DNA from: Anaerolineae bacterium
GTDB taxonomy: Bacteria > Chloroflexota > Anaerolineae > JAFGEY01
Length of the DNA: 33,376 nucleotides
NCBI GenBank assembly: GCA_016931365.1
Contig: JAFGEY010000446.1
Location: 1-33,376 of the forward strand
Direction: 5' to 3'
Below the pieces are notes generated by a model. The model was not told the DNA's origin. It saw nothing but the letters and a program-made list of their open reading frames with translations, and ran no database searches. This document shows, piece by piece, positions 1-7,915 of this stretch. How positions within the stretch are numbered: position 1 is the stretch's first letter; each line of letters opens with the position of its first letter. A program made the translations under genes and the position numbers.

Positions 1-42
1 ATCGGTATCATGGTGGCCCTCCAGCAGATTGCGTTTGCTCAT
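1..42 (-). CDS. Start of a gene cut by the window edge
   Basis: An ATG at 42-40 follows the stop of the MEDS-GAF sensor gene by 24 bases and is preceded by a GGTGG-like ribosome binding site about five bases away. The 14 visible codons read MSKRNLLEGHHDTD without a stop and run off the left edge. Position, strand and spacing suggest it is the next gene of the same operon. Nothing can be said about its function. Confidence 0.35.
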   Translation of the reverse strand, partial: MSKRNLLEGHHDTD

Positions 43-66
43 GAATGCCACCAATTCGAAAATATG

Positions 67-1665
67 TCAATTGTTAGCCAGGCAATGCCTTGGCGCTATC
101 GCAAAACTCGAGTAATAAGAGACCAGATGTCCCATCAATTCGAGTGCGATCAATCGTCCCTCCTCGACGTAGGCCTGGGTTTTGAGCGGGTTGATCCCTT
201 GTTCCCGACGCTTGAGCGCGGTGACGTGAACGTCGATCACATCGCGCGGCCCGGCGCGCAGGTAGCCCAGATGTGCGGCCATCGTGCGAATTGGGATGGT
301 CAAGTTGGTCGCTTCTTTATGGACTCGTCGCTCCAATGCCTGATCGATCAAGACGGCATAACGATCAATCAGGTTGTCAAAGATCTCGGGCTGGTTCTCC
401 TTGAGCGGAATCAGGCCAAATGTTCGAGCGGTGGTTTCGGTATGCGGCAGCTCGGCCATTTGTTCCAGAGCGGTCAACTCGCGCTCGAGCTGCGTAATGC
501 GCGCCTCTTCGACCCACTTGCGCTCCAGGGCCAGGGCATAAAGCGCAGCCAGCCGTTCGACAAAGGCCTGGTCGGCGGGGGTATATGGGCGCATGGCGTT
601 GGCCAGTGCCACCTGGCCGATCAGTCGATCGTCAAGCAGGGCCGGCGCAGACAGAAAGCGGTGGATCGGCAGGTGGCCCGGCGGCGTACCCGAGGCGCGC
701 GGATCGCCTGCCGGATCGTTGGTCAGCAGCGATTGTCGGTTTTGCAGCACCCATCCCCACAATCCCTTGAACGTTTGGAAGACGATGCGCTTGTCGTCGA
801 CCTGGCACTGATCCCAGATGTCGCGGGTCATCGTCACCGAAACCAGGTAGCCGGTCTGGGGATCGATATACCCCACATAGCCGAATGCACTGTTGGTGAG
901 TTCTCTGCCGATGTCGAGTACCAGAGCCGAGATCTCGTCGATCGAGGTCTGGACGATCAACTTTTGTGAGAGTTCGGCCATCTGGGCGTTGACATTGGCC
1001 TGATGGGTCAGCGCATCTTGCATTGCTTTGCGTTCGGCCAGCGTGTGCAGCCAATGATCGAGTTGCGCCTGCTCGGGGGTGCCGCCAAGCAGATCCTGGG
1101 GTGGTATGTAGTAAAAGTTGTCGTACAGGGCCGTGCCGATCACCGCCACGGGATGCGTGCGTAATACGTCGAGCAGGACGGAGGCATCGAAACAGCGTTG
1201 ATCGTACTGGCAGAGCGCCACGCAGCGGCTGCCGGGCAAAAAGTCATTCAACAGGTGTTCATATTCGATCAACCGCTCCGATCCGGCACAGCCGCGCAGC
1301 GCCCAGGTCATCTCGCCGGTCACACACAGCGCGTCATAGCCCTCGGCAAGAGCACGCTCGGTTTCCCGACGCAGCAGGGCGATCATCCGCTCGGGATCGA
1401 ACTGTCCGTCGCGGGTATAGGCATCTTCCTGGGCGATCAACACCAATTGTTGACTGGCAAGCAGCGTTTCGACGGATAGATTTTCGGCACGCAAATAGTC
1501 GAGGATCGTTTGGGCTGTGTGTGCATCGACGATATAGAGCACTTTGTGGTTTTGCTCCAGACCTTGACGCATAAAGGCGGTCAGTACGGTCCGGTGCTCC
1601 GCCTCGGTTTGATAAATGCAACAGAGATGCTCGCCCAGAACCAGGCCAGCCATTGTTTCGTTCAT
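67..1665 (-). CDS. MEDS-GAF sensor protein
   Basis: A 532-residue soluble sensory protein. Residues about 8-170 look like a MEDS domain, a family found in methanogen and methylotroph regulators such as DcmR (opening GLVLGEHLCCIYQTEAE, then VLYIVDAHT). Residues about 235-385 look like a GAF ligand-binding domain, followed by a short coiled coil and a helical C-terminal region of about 120 residues that I do not recognise. There is no kinase, receiver or DNA-binding domain, so it probably passes a signal to a partner. The ATG at 1665 has an AAGGA site about 12 bases upstream, and the gene starts 5 bases after the stop of the small zinc-ribbon gene. With that gene and the receiver upstream it forms a three-gene unit. 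The ligand is unknown. Confidence 0.8.
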   Translation of the reverse strand: MNETMAGLVLGEHLCCIYQTEAEHRTVLTAFMRQGLEQNHKVLYIVDAHTAQTILDYLRAENLSVETLLASQQLVLIAQEDAYTRDGQFDPERMIALLRRETERALAEGYDALCVTGEMTWALRGCAGSERLIEYEHLLNDFLPGSRCVALCQYDQRCFDASVLLDVLRTHPVAVIGTALYDNFYYIPPQDLLGGTPEQAQLDHWLHTLAERKAMQDALTHQANVNAQMAELSQKLIVQTSIDEISALVLDIGRELTNSAFGYVGYIDPQTGYLVSVTMTRDIWDQCQVDDKRIVFQTFKGLWGWVLQNRQSLLTNDPAGDPRASGTPPGHLPIHRFLSAPALLDDRLIGQVALANAMRPYTPADQAFVERLAALYALALERKWVEEARITQLERELTALEQMAELPHTETTARTFGLIPLKENQPEIFDNLIDRYAVLIDQALERRVHKEATNLTIPIRTMAAHLGYLRAGPRDVIDVHVTALKRREQGINPLKTQAYVEEGRLIALELMGHLVSYYSSFAIAPRHCLANN

Positions 1666-1670
1666 TGCAG

Positions 1671-1922
1671 CTAATCCTTAAAGTATTCGGGATAAAGTCG
1701 TTGAGCGCAGTTCGGGCAGAGACCATGGCTGAGCTGGCCGGGCAACGGGCCGTAGGAATAGATATCAAGCAGATGCCAATGCCCCACGTCATCACGGACT
1801 CGCTTGCAGCCCGAACAGATCACCAGAAACTGCCGGTGCAGGCGAAAACGGAGCTGTGCCTGTGCCGACGGCGTGGGGTTCGATGGCGAACATTCGGGTC
1901 GTTCTATGTGTTCGTTTGTCAT
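1671..1922 (-). CDS. Small zinc-ribbon-like protein of signalling loci
   Basis: An 83-residue protein with two CxxC pairs: CSGCKRVRDD near residue 36 and CPNCAQRLYPEYF near residue 70. The signature, with SHGLCPNC and a C-terminal LYPE, is the one I know as a short cysteine module at the C-terminus of many PAS and receiver proteins. Here it stands alone behind a charged, proline-rich N-terminus. Four cysteines in this spacing suggest a structural zinc site. It lies between a stand-alone receiver and a MEDS-GAF sensor on the same strand, so it may act as an adaptor between them (inference). AAAGGA lies ten bases before the ATG. Function is unproven. Confidence 0.65.
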   Translation of the reverse strand: MTNEHIERPECSPSNPTPSAQAQLRFRLHRQFLVICSGCKRVRDDVGHWHLLDIYSYGPLPGQLSHGLCPNCAQRLYPEYFKD

Positions 1923-1978
1923 CGGTATTCGGTCCTTTCATTGATCGATCCGCTTGCCGGGGCCCAAGGTCGGCAAGC

Positions 1979-2359
1979 TCAAACGGTGAGATGGGTACCG
2001 ATCAGTTCAGACAAGGTTGGAATGAGTTCGCTGTGCATTTTACGTTTGAGGATATATGCACTTGCGCCGACGTCGAAGGCGTCGGCACGGTAGTGTTCTC
2101 CCTCATAAATGGTCAATATCACGACTATTGTCTCCGGTGCCAGCGCCTTGATCTGCCGCGTAGCCTCGATGCCATTCAGAAAAGGCAGGCTGAGGTCCAT
2201 CAACACGAGTTGTGGCGATGTGTGCAGCACAGACTCAACCGCTTGTCGACCATTGGTGGCTTCGATGATGCGATATTGGGGAAAGGACATTTCCAGCCAG
2301 GCATGCAATGAAGCGCGCACGGCCGAGTGATCTTCGACAATCATGATCGAGTTTTGCAT
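1979..2359 (-). CDS. Stand-alone response regulator receiver
   Basis: A 126-residue protein made only of a CheY-like receiver domain. The acidic pocket is VEDH (residues 8-11), the phospho-acceptor is Asp55 in LVLMDLSLP, and a lysine follows in AYILKRK. It has no output domain, so it must act through a partner, as CheY or Spo0F do. The sequence is closest in feel to the receiver of NarL-type regulators. The start has AAAGGA seven bases upstream. It is the first gene of the unit that continues with the zinc-ribbon protein and the MEDS-GAF sensor. An extended -10 sequence lies about 90 bases upstream. Confidence 0.85.
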   Translation of the reverse strand: MQNSIMIVEDHSAVRASLHAWLEMSFPQYRIIEATNGRQAVESVLHTSPQLVLMDLSLPFLNGIEATRQIKALAPETIVVILTIYEGEHYRADAFDVGASAYILKRKMHSELIPTLSELIGTHLTV

Positions 2360-2448
2360 AGAATGATCCTTTCGCAGGTGTGACAGGCCAGCCAGGTTCG
2401 CATATAATTGAATCGTCGTAGAAGGATTCCTTATTCCTGCTGATTTCT

Positions 2449-2457
2449 ATTATCGCA
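2449..2457 (-). promoter_or_regulatory. Possible extended -10 promoter for the receiver unit
   Basis: On the minus strand TGC-GATAAT forms an extended -10 element (hexamer 2454-2449). No good -35 hexamer sits 17 bases upstream, which is tolerated for extended -10 promoters. It lies in the 185-base gap between the NarL-type regulator gene and the receiver gene and points towards the receiver. Confidence 0.4.
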
Positions 2458-2481
2458 CAAAACGGGAGCTTTTGTCTGTCA

Positions 2482-2515
2482 GGAAATCTTGACAATGCGT
2501 GTGGGGAAATCTTGA
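2482..2515. repeat. Direct repeat pair in the regulator/receiver gap
   Basis: GGAAATCTTGA occurs at 2482-2492 and again, identical, at 2505-2515. The copies are 23 bases apart start to start, close to two helical turns. They lie 28-66 bases upstream of the putative extended -10 at 2449-2454, where a pair of activator sites would be expected. The two-component regulator encoded next door is a candidate binder (inference). Confidence 0.5.
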
Positions 2516-2544
2516 TTCTTGGCTTGAGGGGCGGTGGAAACGTA

Positions 2545-3198
2545 TCAGAGAGAGGCTAAACCGTGGCGGATGGCAAAACGAACCAGGTCGGGCACGTTGT
2601 CGATGCCCAGCTTGGCCATCAAGCGGCTGCGATAGGTGTCGACCGTTTTGGGGGAGAGCGTGAGAAGTTGGGCAATCTCGGCGCTCGTTTTGCCCTCGAT
2701 GATCAGCTGGAGGGTCTCGCGTTCGCGTGAGCTAAGCTGGCTCAAAACGACTTCGTCTGGCGACAGGTCATAGGTCTGGACGTATCCATCGACAACCTGT
2801 TCGGAGATTTTATGGCTCAAGTATCGCTGCCCGGCATAGACGGCCCGTACTGCTTGAGCAACTTCAATCCCGGCCGATTCCTTGAGCAAGTAGCTGCGAA
2901 CGCCGGCTCGTAAGGCACGAAAAATGTGCTCGCTGGTCGAGTGCATCGAGAGGATGATGACTTGGGTAGGCAGACCGGCGAGACGGATGCGTTCCGCCAC
3001 TTCGATGCCATTGAGCAAAGACATCGCAATGTCGAGCACGGCCACGTCGGGCATGAGTTGGGTGATTTGCTGCAAAGCGTCGCGCCCATCGGCGGCGTCA
3101 CCGACCACCTGGATGTCGGGCTGCGCCTGGAGCAAAAAGCGCAATCCATCGCGCACCACGGCGTGATCGTCGGCAAGAAACACTCGGATGGAGCTCAT
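2545..3198 (-). CDS. NarL/FixJ-type response regulator
   Basis: A 217-residue transcription regulator. The receiver occupies residues 4-120 with acidic residues ADDH (9-12), phospho-acceptor Asp56 in VAVLDIAMS and lysine in SYLLKES. A LuxR-type helix-turn-helix follows at about 150-210 (LSSRERETLQLIIEG, then SPKTVDTYRSRLMAKLG). I chose the ATG at 3198 because its A and T overlap the TGA of the upstream kinase gene (ATGA), giving tight translational coupling; the 35 residues encoded further upstream are only read-through of the kinase gene in another frame. It is the clear cognate partner of that HisKA_3-type kinase. Targets are unknown. Confidence 0.93.
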   Translation of the reverse strand: MSSIRVFLADDHAVVRDGLRFLLQAQPDIQVVGDAADGRDALQQITQLMPDVAVLDIAMSLLNGIEVAERIRLAGLPTQVIILSMHSTSEHIFRALRAGVRSYLLKESAGIEVAQAVRAVYAGQRYLSHKISEQVVDGYVQTYDLSPDEVVLSQLSSRERETLQLIIEGKTSAEIAQLLTLSPKTVDTYRSRLMAKLGIDNVPDLVRFAIRHGLASL

Positions 3199-6100
3199 TT
3201 TGCTACCTCCACGATGACGCGCGTGCCCTGACCGGGCCTGGAATCGATCTGGCAGCTTGCGCCGACGGCTTGGGCACGTTCGGTCATGGTCAGCAACCCC
3301 CAACCGTGCCGGCCACCGGATGCGTACGTCATAGATGGATCAAAGCCGACGCCGTCATCGGCAACGATCATTTGCACGCTATGCGCATCGCTTCTCAGTT
3401 TGAGGTGAATCTCACTGGCCTGAGCGTGCTTGCTCACGTTGGTGATCGCCTCTTGGGCGATGCGAAAGAAAGCTACTTCAACTGCGGTTGGCAACCGTGG
3501 TGTGCTCTCGTTGCCAGCCACAGAGATCGATATGCCCGTGCGAATGGCAGTTTGTTCTGCATACCAGCGCAGCGCAGCCAGCAGTCCGTAATCGTCCAGC
3601 ACCGGGGGGCGAAGATCCGCCATCACGTCGCGCACACGCTCGGTGGTCTGCTCGACCAGGGCCAGTGCATCGTCCAGGCGGGCTTGGATCATCTCTGTGC
3701 CTTTTTCTGCAATCAGCGAGCGCACGATGTTGAGGTTGATTCCCAGCGCGGTCAGGTTTTGGCCGATCTGGTCGTGCAGTTCGCGCGCAAACCGCTGGCG
3801 TTCTGCCTCTTCGATCTCGGCCAGCCGGGAAGCGAGCGTGCGCAATTGATCGGCATACGCCTGTAGTGCCGCTTCCACTTGCTTGCGCTCGGTAATATCG
3901 CGACAACTGCCGCCAACAGACGTTACCTGCCCGTCGCGCAAAATGGGATACAGGGTAACCAGGTGGCAGCATTCGCCATCTGGGCCGGGCAAAGGGTGTT
4001 CAAAGGTAATCGCCCGGCCCGTACGAACGACCTCAGCTAGCTTTTGCTCGTAAAATTCAGCCACATCGGGCGGATAAAAATCGCGCAGGTGGCGGCCGAC
4101 CAACGATTCGCCGCGCGGCAATCGGAAATGGCTGACGCGATCGTTGCTGGTCAGATAGACCCCCTCCGGACTGAGCATAAAGATATGATCCTCAGAAGAC
4201 TCGATGATCGCCCGAAAGCGCGCCTCGCTGGCCTGCAAGGCTTGTTCCGCCCGTTTCTGCTCAGTGACATCTTCAAAGATCACCGCAAACTGCCCTTTTT
4301 GAGGACAATAGGCAGTGCCTTCAAAGTGTTTTTGATTGAAATCGGAATACATTTGGTAATAAGTAGCCTGACCGGTTAATACGACCTGGCCGAAAAGTGC
4401 CGCCCACTTGCCCAATTCCTCATGTGGCAATATCTCGCTGGCGCGTTTACCGACAACATCCTCTTGTGTTGTATTCAAAAGACTTTCAAAAGCACGGTTG
4501 ACCTCAAGCGTTATATAGTCTATTGCATTCCCTTGTTCGTCACAGATGATCTCATGAAGTGCGCACCCATGATGCATCTCGGAGAACAGCAACCGGTATT
4601 TCTGCTCGCTCGCCCACAACCTTTCTTCGGCTCGCTTGCGCTCACTGATGTCTCGAAACGCGCCCGCCGCATAAAAACGATTGCCCAGTTCGATCAACTG
4701 GCCGCGGATTTCGACGGTCCGGCGCTCGCCGTCGGCACAGAGCACGTCTAGCTCGGCCATCGGGACCTCTTGATCGGCGCCGGGCGGCGGAAGGACGAAC
4801 GAACGCCGGGCCAGATCGCGCTGGTCTGGGGGATAAAGTTGGGTATGGTGCAGGCCGATGATCTCGGCGCGAGACCGCTTGAAGAGCATTTCGGCCATCG
4901 GGTTGGCGTCGGCGATGACGCCCGTTTCGACATCGACCAGCAAGATGGCATCGGGAGACATATTGAACAGCGCGTGAAACCGCGCTTCGCTTTCGCGCAG
5001 CATCGACTCGGCTTTTTTGCGTTTGGTGATGTCGTGGATGATTGAGTAGAGCAGTGTGCGATCCTGTACCTGGATAGGTACAGAGTGTACTTCAACGTCG
5101 CGGATGTGGCCCGAGGCAAGCCGGTGCTGAAACACAAAGTAGCTGCTTTCTCGGCTTGCTGCTTCCTGGCGGCGCAGGGCCACTTTTTGGGGCGGTAGGG
5201 TGTTGATCTGGTCGATCGTCATGCGCTGCAGCGTGTCTGCATCATAGCCGTAGAATCTGGTGGCCGAAGCATTGGCCTGCACGATTTGGCCGTTCTCGGG
5301 ATCGATCAGCAGCATGACCGCCGAGTGGGCGGCAAACATCTGGTGGTAGAGCGCTTCTCGCTCGCTCAGTGCCTGGCGGGCTTGTTTTTCGGCGGTGATG
5401 TCTCGGCCAAAGATGGCGATGCGCACGACTGCACCTTTTTCATCGAATACCGGATAAATGCTGTTGTCGATGTGCCGTCCCTGGCGTTGGTCTTCAAAAC
5501 GCGCGGGCTGCCCGCTGCGGATGACCCGTTCTATTTGTACTTTGCGCCCTTGCGCCACCTGGGGCGGCAGCAAGTCATAGGCGCAGCGGCCGATCAAGGC
5601 TTCGATGGGCTGGCCAAAGACTTGGGCTATGGCCTGGTTGAGGGCCACCAGTGTGCCATCCGGCTCAAGCAACGCGGCCGATTCGGTGGTGGCGTTCAAT
5701 AACGCGCGCGTCATCGCGTCGCGTTCCTTTAGCGCCTCTTGCAGCTCTTTTTGCGCCGTAAATTCGTGCCAGACGTAAAGCGTTGTCCCCTGCTGGATCG
5801 ACACCCGCTTGACGTCGATCAGAAAGACCCGCCGGTGTCCCCACTTGTCGACGATCTCTTTCTTGATTCCGGTTAACTCGCTATGGATTTCCAACGTCGT
5901 TTGATCTACCAGTTGTTCGCCAATCAATACCTCAATGTTGCCCATGGCCTGCACTTCAGGCACTGTATACCCCAAAAGATGTGGAACATTAGGACATATA
6001 AAGGTAAAACAACCATCGTTGTCGGTAATAAAGACGGGATCAGAAATGTTTTCCAGGGTGACACGGTGTAATTCCTCAGAGCGGTGAAGGATCTTTTCTG

Positions 6101-7841
6101 TCTGCTTACGGATAACGGTCTCCCAGGCCACGTCGGCTAGTTTGGAGAGTGTTTCCACATCATTGTCATCATAATCATTCTTCTTGTTGCCCACACCGAG
6201 AATAGCCACAATTTTATTGCTGCGCAAGACGGGGACAACCAGTTCGCGTGTGATCGGGGCATGGCCGTCAGGAAAACCCTTGCGGTGCGGCAAGCTGGCA
6301 TAGTCGTTATGAATGACGGGTTTACGCGCGTGGACACAATCAACCCACACGCCAGCCTCGTTGATTGGGTAGTGAAGCCCGACCCCTTGGGCCTGGCACA
6401 TATGTGCCAGAGTGTTGGTCGACCAGGCCTGGAGCGACAGGGTTTGCTGATCCTCCTCGACAAAATGGTAGAACCCGACCTGGCTATCAGTCAGTGTTTC
6501 GGCTTCGTCCAGAACGCGCTGAAGCAGTTCCTGGATCGAGTGATTGACCGCATAATCGATCAATCGCAACTGCGCAGCTTGCAAGTTTTCCACACGCTTG
6601 CGTTCGGTGATGTCTCGGGTGATGGCAATGATCTCCAAAACCTCGCCAGTTTCCGGATCATGGACAACCTTGCTGGTCGTCTCGACCCACGTATAGTGTC
6701 CATCTCGATGCCGCATGCGATAATTGACCATGTAAATGGATGGCACTTTCAGGATCGTCAGATGAGACTGCCCGACCTTCGGCTTGTCGTCGGGGTGAAA
6801 AAACTCGTAGGCACTACGTCCGACCAGTTCGTTGGCGTTGTAGCCGAGCAGGGCGGTACAGGCCGGTGAAGCATAGAGATAGTGGCCTTGCAGGGAGTGG
6901 CGGGAGATCATATCGGTGGCGTTTTCGGCCAGCAGCCGGTAGCGCTGCTCGCTTTCTGCCAGAGATTGGCGCGCCCGGTAGGCGGCGGTCACGTCGTCGA
7001 TGAGCAATGACAAACAAATCGACTGCGGTGAAGAATCTGCGCACGTCGTCGGGCGGATCTGCACATAAAAATGTTTTTGGCAGTGCTCGTCCCACACTTC
7101 GTCTTCCCAGGCATCGCCCTGAGTGGCACGTGCCAGCGCTTCTGCCCACTGTGCCGTCCAGGGGCAGTGGATGTCGGTGCAGTGGGGATGCAAGAGTTCG
7201 TGCAGCGTACGGCCTCGCACTGCCTGTACAGGCCCCAATCCCCAATTTTCGACGGCGCGGTTGGCGCGCAAGATGACGCCGTTCTCGTCGAGCAGGCACA
7301 CAATCTGCGGCAGCGCGTCGATGGTGGCCTCCCATTGTTGCTTGGCGGTGGCGATTTCGGCGCTGCGTGCTTGCAGCAGTGTTTCCAGCTGCGTTTGGTG
7401 CATTTGCAGGGCCGCTTGGGTTTCTTTTTGCGCGGTGATGTCCCGATCGATACCGATAAAGCCCACCGGCGTACCGTCTCGATCCCGGATCAACGATATG
7501 GTGGTGTCCGCCCAAAAAGAAGAGCCATCCTGGCGCTGCTGCATATACTGCCCACGCCACTCGCCGGTCTCCAATACGTGGCGCATACGCGCCTGTTCTG
7601 CCGCTTGCCCTTCTGTTCCAACAATGAATGTGATCGGCTGCCCCATCACTTCTTGCTCTGTATAGCCGTACAGCGCTTGCGCGCCTTTTCCCCAGTACAT
7701 AACCCGTCCGTCCAGATCGGTGGCGACCACCGACTCGCGTACGCTGTCCAGCAATTGGGGAAAGAATGTCTCGGTTCGCTGTTGTTTTTCCACTTTGATC
7801 TGCTCCCACCATACCTTTTGGCCGAATCCGCAGTGTGACAT
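3195..7841 (-). CDS. Nine-PAS, one-GAF NarL-type sensor histidine kinase
   Basis: A 1548-residue soluble sensor kinase with no membrane segment. I count nine PAS units at about 28-140, 172-285, 300-415, 592-700, 710-820, 830-940, 955-1070, 1081-1195 and 1207-1320, with one GAF domain at 428-578. Several PAS units end in the usual DIT-x-x-K/R linker. The kinase core is of the HisKA_3 class: phospho-acceptor His1356 in RELHDQIGQNL, N box ITNVSKHA, G boxes DDGVGFD and GWGLLTMTERA. It would phosphorylate the LuxR-type regulator encoded by the overlapping downstream gene. Start choice is uncertain: a -10 hexamer ends only eight bases before this ATG, so the message would be almost leaderless, and a GTG at 7793 with GGGAG nine bases upstream is a real alternative. 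Ligands are unknown. Confidence 0.93.
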   Translation of the reverse strand: MSHCGFGQKVWWEQIKVEKQQRTETFFPQLLDSVRESVVATDLDGRVMYWGKGAQALYGYTEQEVMGQPITFIVGTEGQAAEQARMRHVLETGEWRGQYMQQRQDGSSFWADTTISLIRDRDGTPVGFIGIDRDITAQKETQAALQMHQTQLETLLQARSAEIATAKQQWEATIDALPQIVCLLDENGVILRANRAVENWGLGPVQAVRGRTLHELLHPHCTDIHCPWTAQWAEALARATQGDAWEDEVWDEHCQKHFYVQIRPTTCADSSPQSICLSLLIDDVTAAYRARQSLAESEQRYRLLAENATDMISRHSLQGHYLYASPACTALLGYNANELVGRSAYEFFHPDDKPKVGQSHLTILKVPSIYMVNYRMRHRDGHYTWVETTSKVVHDPETGEVLEIIAITRDITERKRVENLQAAQLRLIDYAVNHSIQELLQRVLDEAETLTDSQVGFYHFVEEDQQTLSLQAWSTNTLAHMCQAQGVGLHYPINEAGVWVDCVHARKPVIHNDYASLPHRKGFPDGHAPITRELVVPVLRSNKIVAILGVGNKKNDYDDNDVETLSKLADVAWETVIRKQTEKILHRSEELHRVTLENISDPVFITDNDGCFTFICPNVPHLLGYTVPEVQAMGNIEVLIGEQLVDQTTLEIHSELTGIKKEIVDKWGHRRVFLIDVKRVSIQQGTTLYVWHEFTAQKELQEALKERDAMTRALLNATTESAALLEPDGTLVALNQAIAQVFGQPIEALIGRCAYDLLPPQVAQGRKVQIERVIRSGQPARFEDQRQGRHIDNSIYPVFDEKGAVVRIAIFGRDITAEKQARQALSEREALYHQMFAAHSAVMLLIDPENGQIVQANASATRFYGYDADTLQRMTIDQINTLPPQKVALRRQEAASRESSYFVFQHRLASGHIRDVEVHSVPIQVQDRTLLYSIIHDITKRKKAESMLRESEARFHALFNMSPDAILLVDVETGVIADANPMAEMLFKRSRAEIIGLHHTQLYPPDQRDLARRSFVLPPPGADQEVPMAELDVLCADGERRTVEIRGQLIELGNRFYAAGAFRDISERKRAEERLWASEQKYRLLFSEMHHGCALHEIICDEQGNAIDYITLEVNRAFESLLNTTQEDVVGKRASEILPHEELGKWAALFGQVVLTGQATYYQMYSDFNQKHFEGTAYCPQKGQFAVIFEDVTEQKRAEQALQASEARFRAIIESSEDHIFMLSPEGVYLTSNDRVSHFRLPRGESLVGRHLRDFYPPDVAEFYEQKLAEVVRTGRAITFEHPLPGPDGECCHLVTLYPILRDGQVTSVGGSCRDITERKQVEAALQAYADQLRTLASRLAEIEEAERQRFARELHDQIGQNLTALGINLNIVRSLIAEKGTEMIQARLDDALALVEQTTERVRDVMADLRPPVLDDYGLLAALRWYAEQTAIRTGISISVAGNESTPRLPTAVEVAFFRIAQEAITNVSKHAQASEIHLKLRSDAHSVQMIVADDGVGFDPSMTYASGGRHGWGLLTMTERAQAVGASCQIDSRPGQGTRVIVEVAK

Positions 7842-7849
7842 CAGTTCCT

Positions 7850-7878
7850 AGTATAGCATTTTCTGATCGATCATTCAA
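7850..7878 (-). promoter_or_regulatory. Promoter of the nine-PAS kinase operon
   Basis: On the minus strand TTGAAT (7878-7873) is followed after 17 bases by TATACT (7855-7850), which is also preceded by TGC as an extended -10. This is a good housekeeping-type promoter. Its expected start point falls within one or two bases of the annotated ATG at 7841. Confidence 0.6.
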
Positions 7879-7915
7879 TCACAAAATGATGACTGAAGAC
7901 CTTTGATACCATACT

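Noticed and set aside
10..969. Plus-strand open stretch of 319 codons
   Set aside because: It is antisense to the MEDS-GAF gene, which has clear domains and a ribosome site. The plus-strand translation has no recognisable domain.
3199..3303. Longer N-terminus for the NarL-type regulator
   Set aside because: These codons overlap the kinase ATPase domain in another frame, and the receiver begins right at the ATG at 3198.
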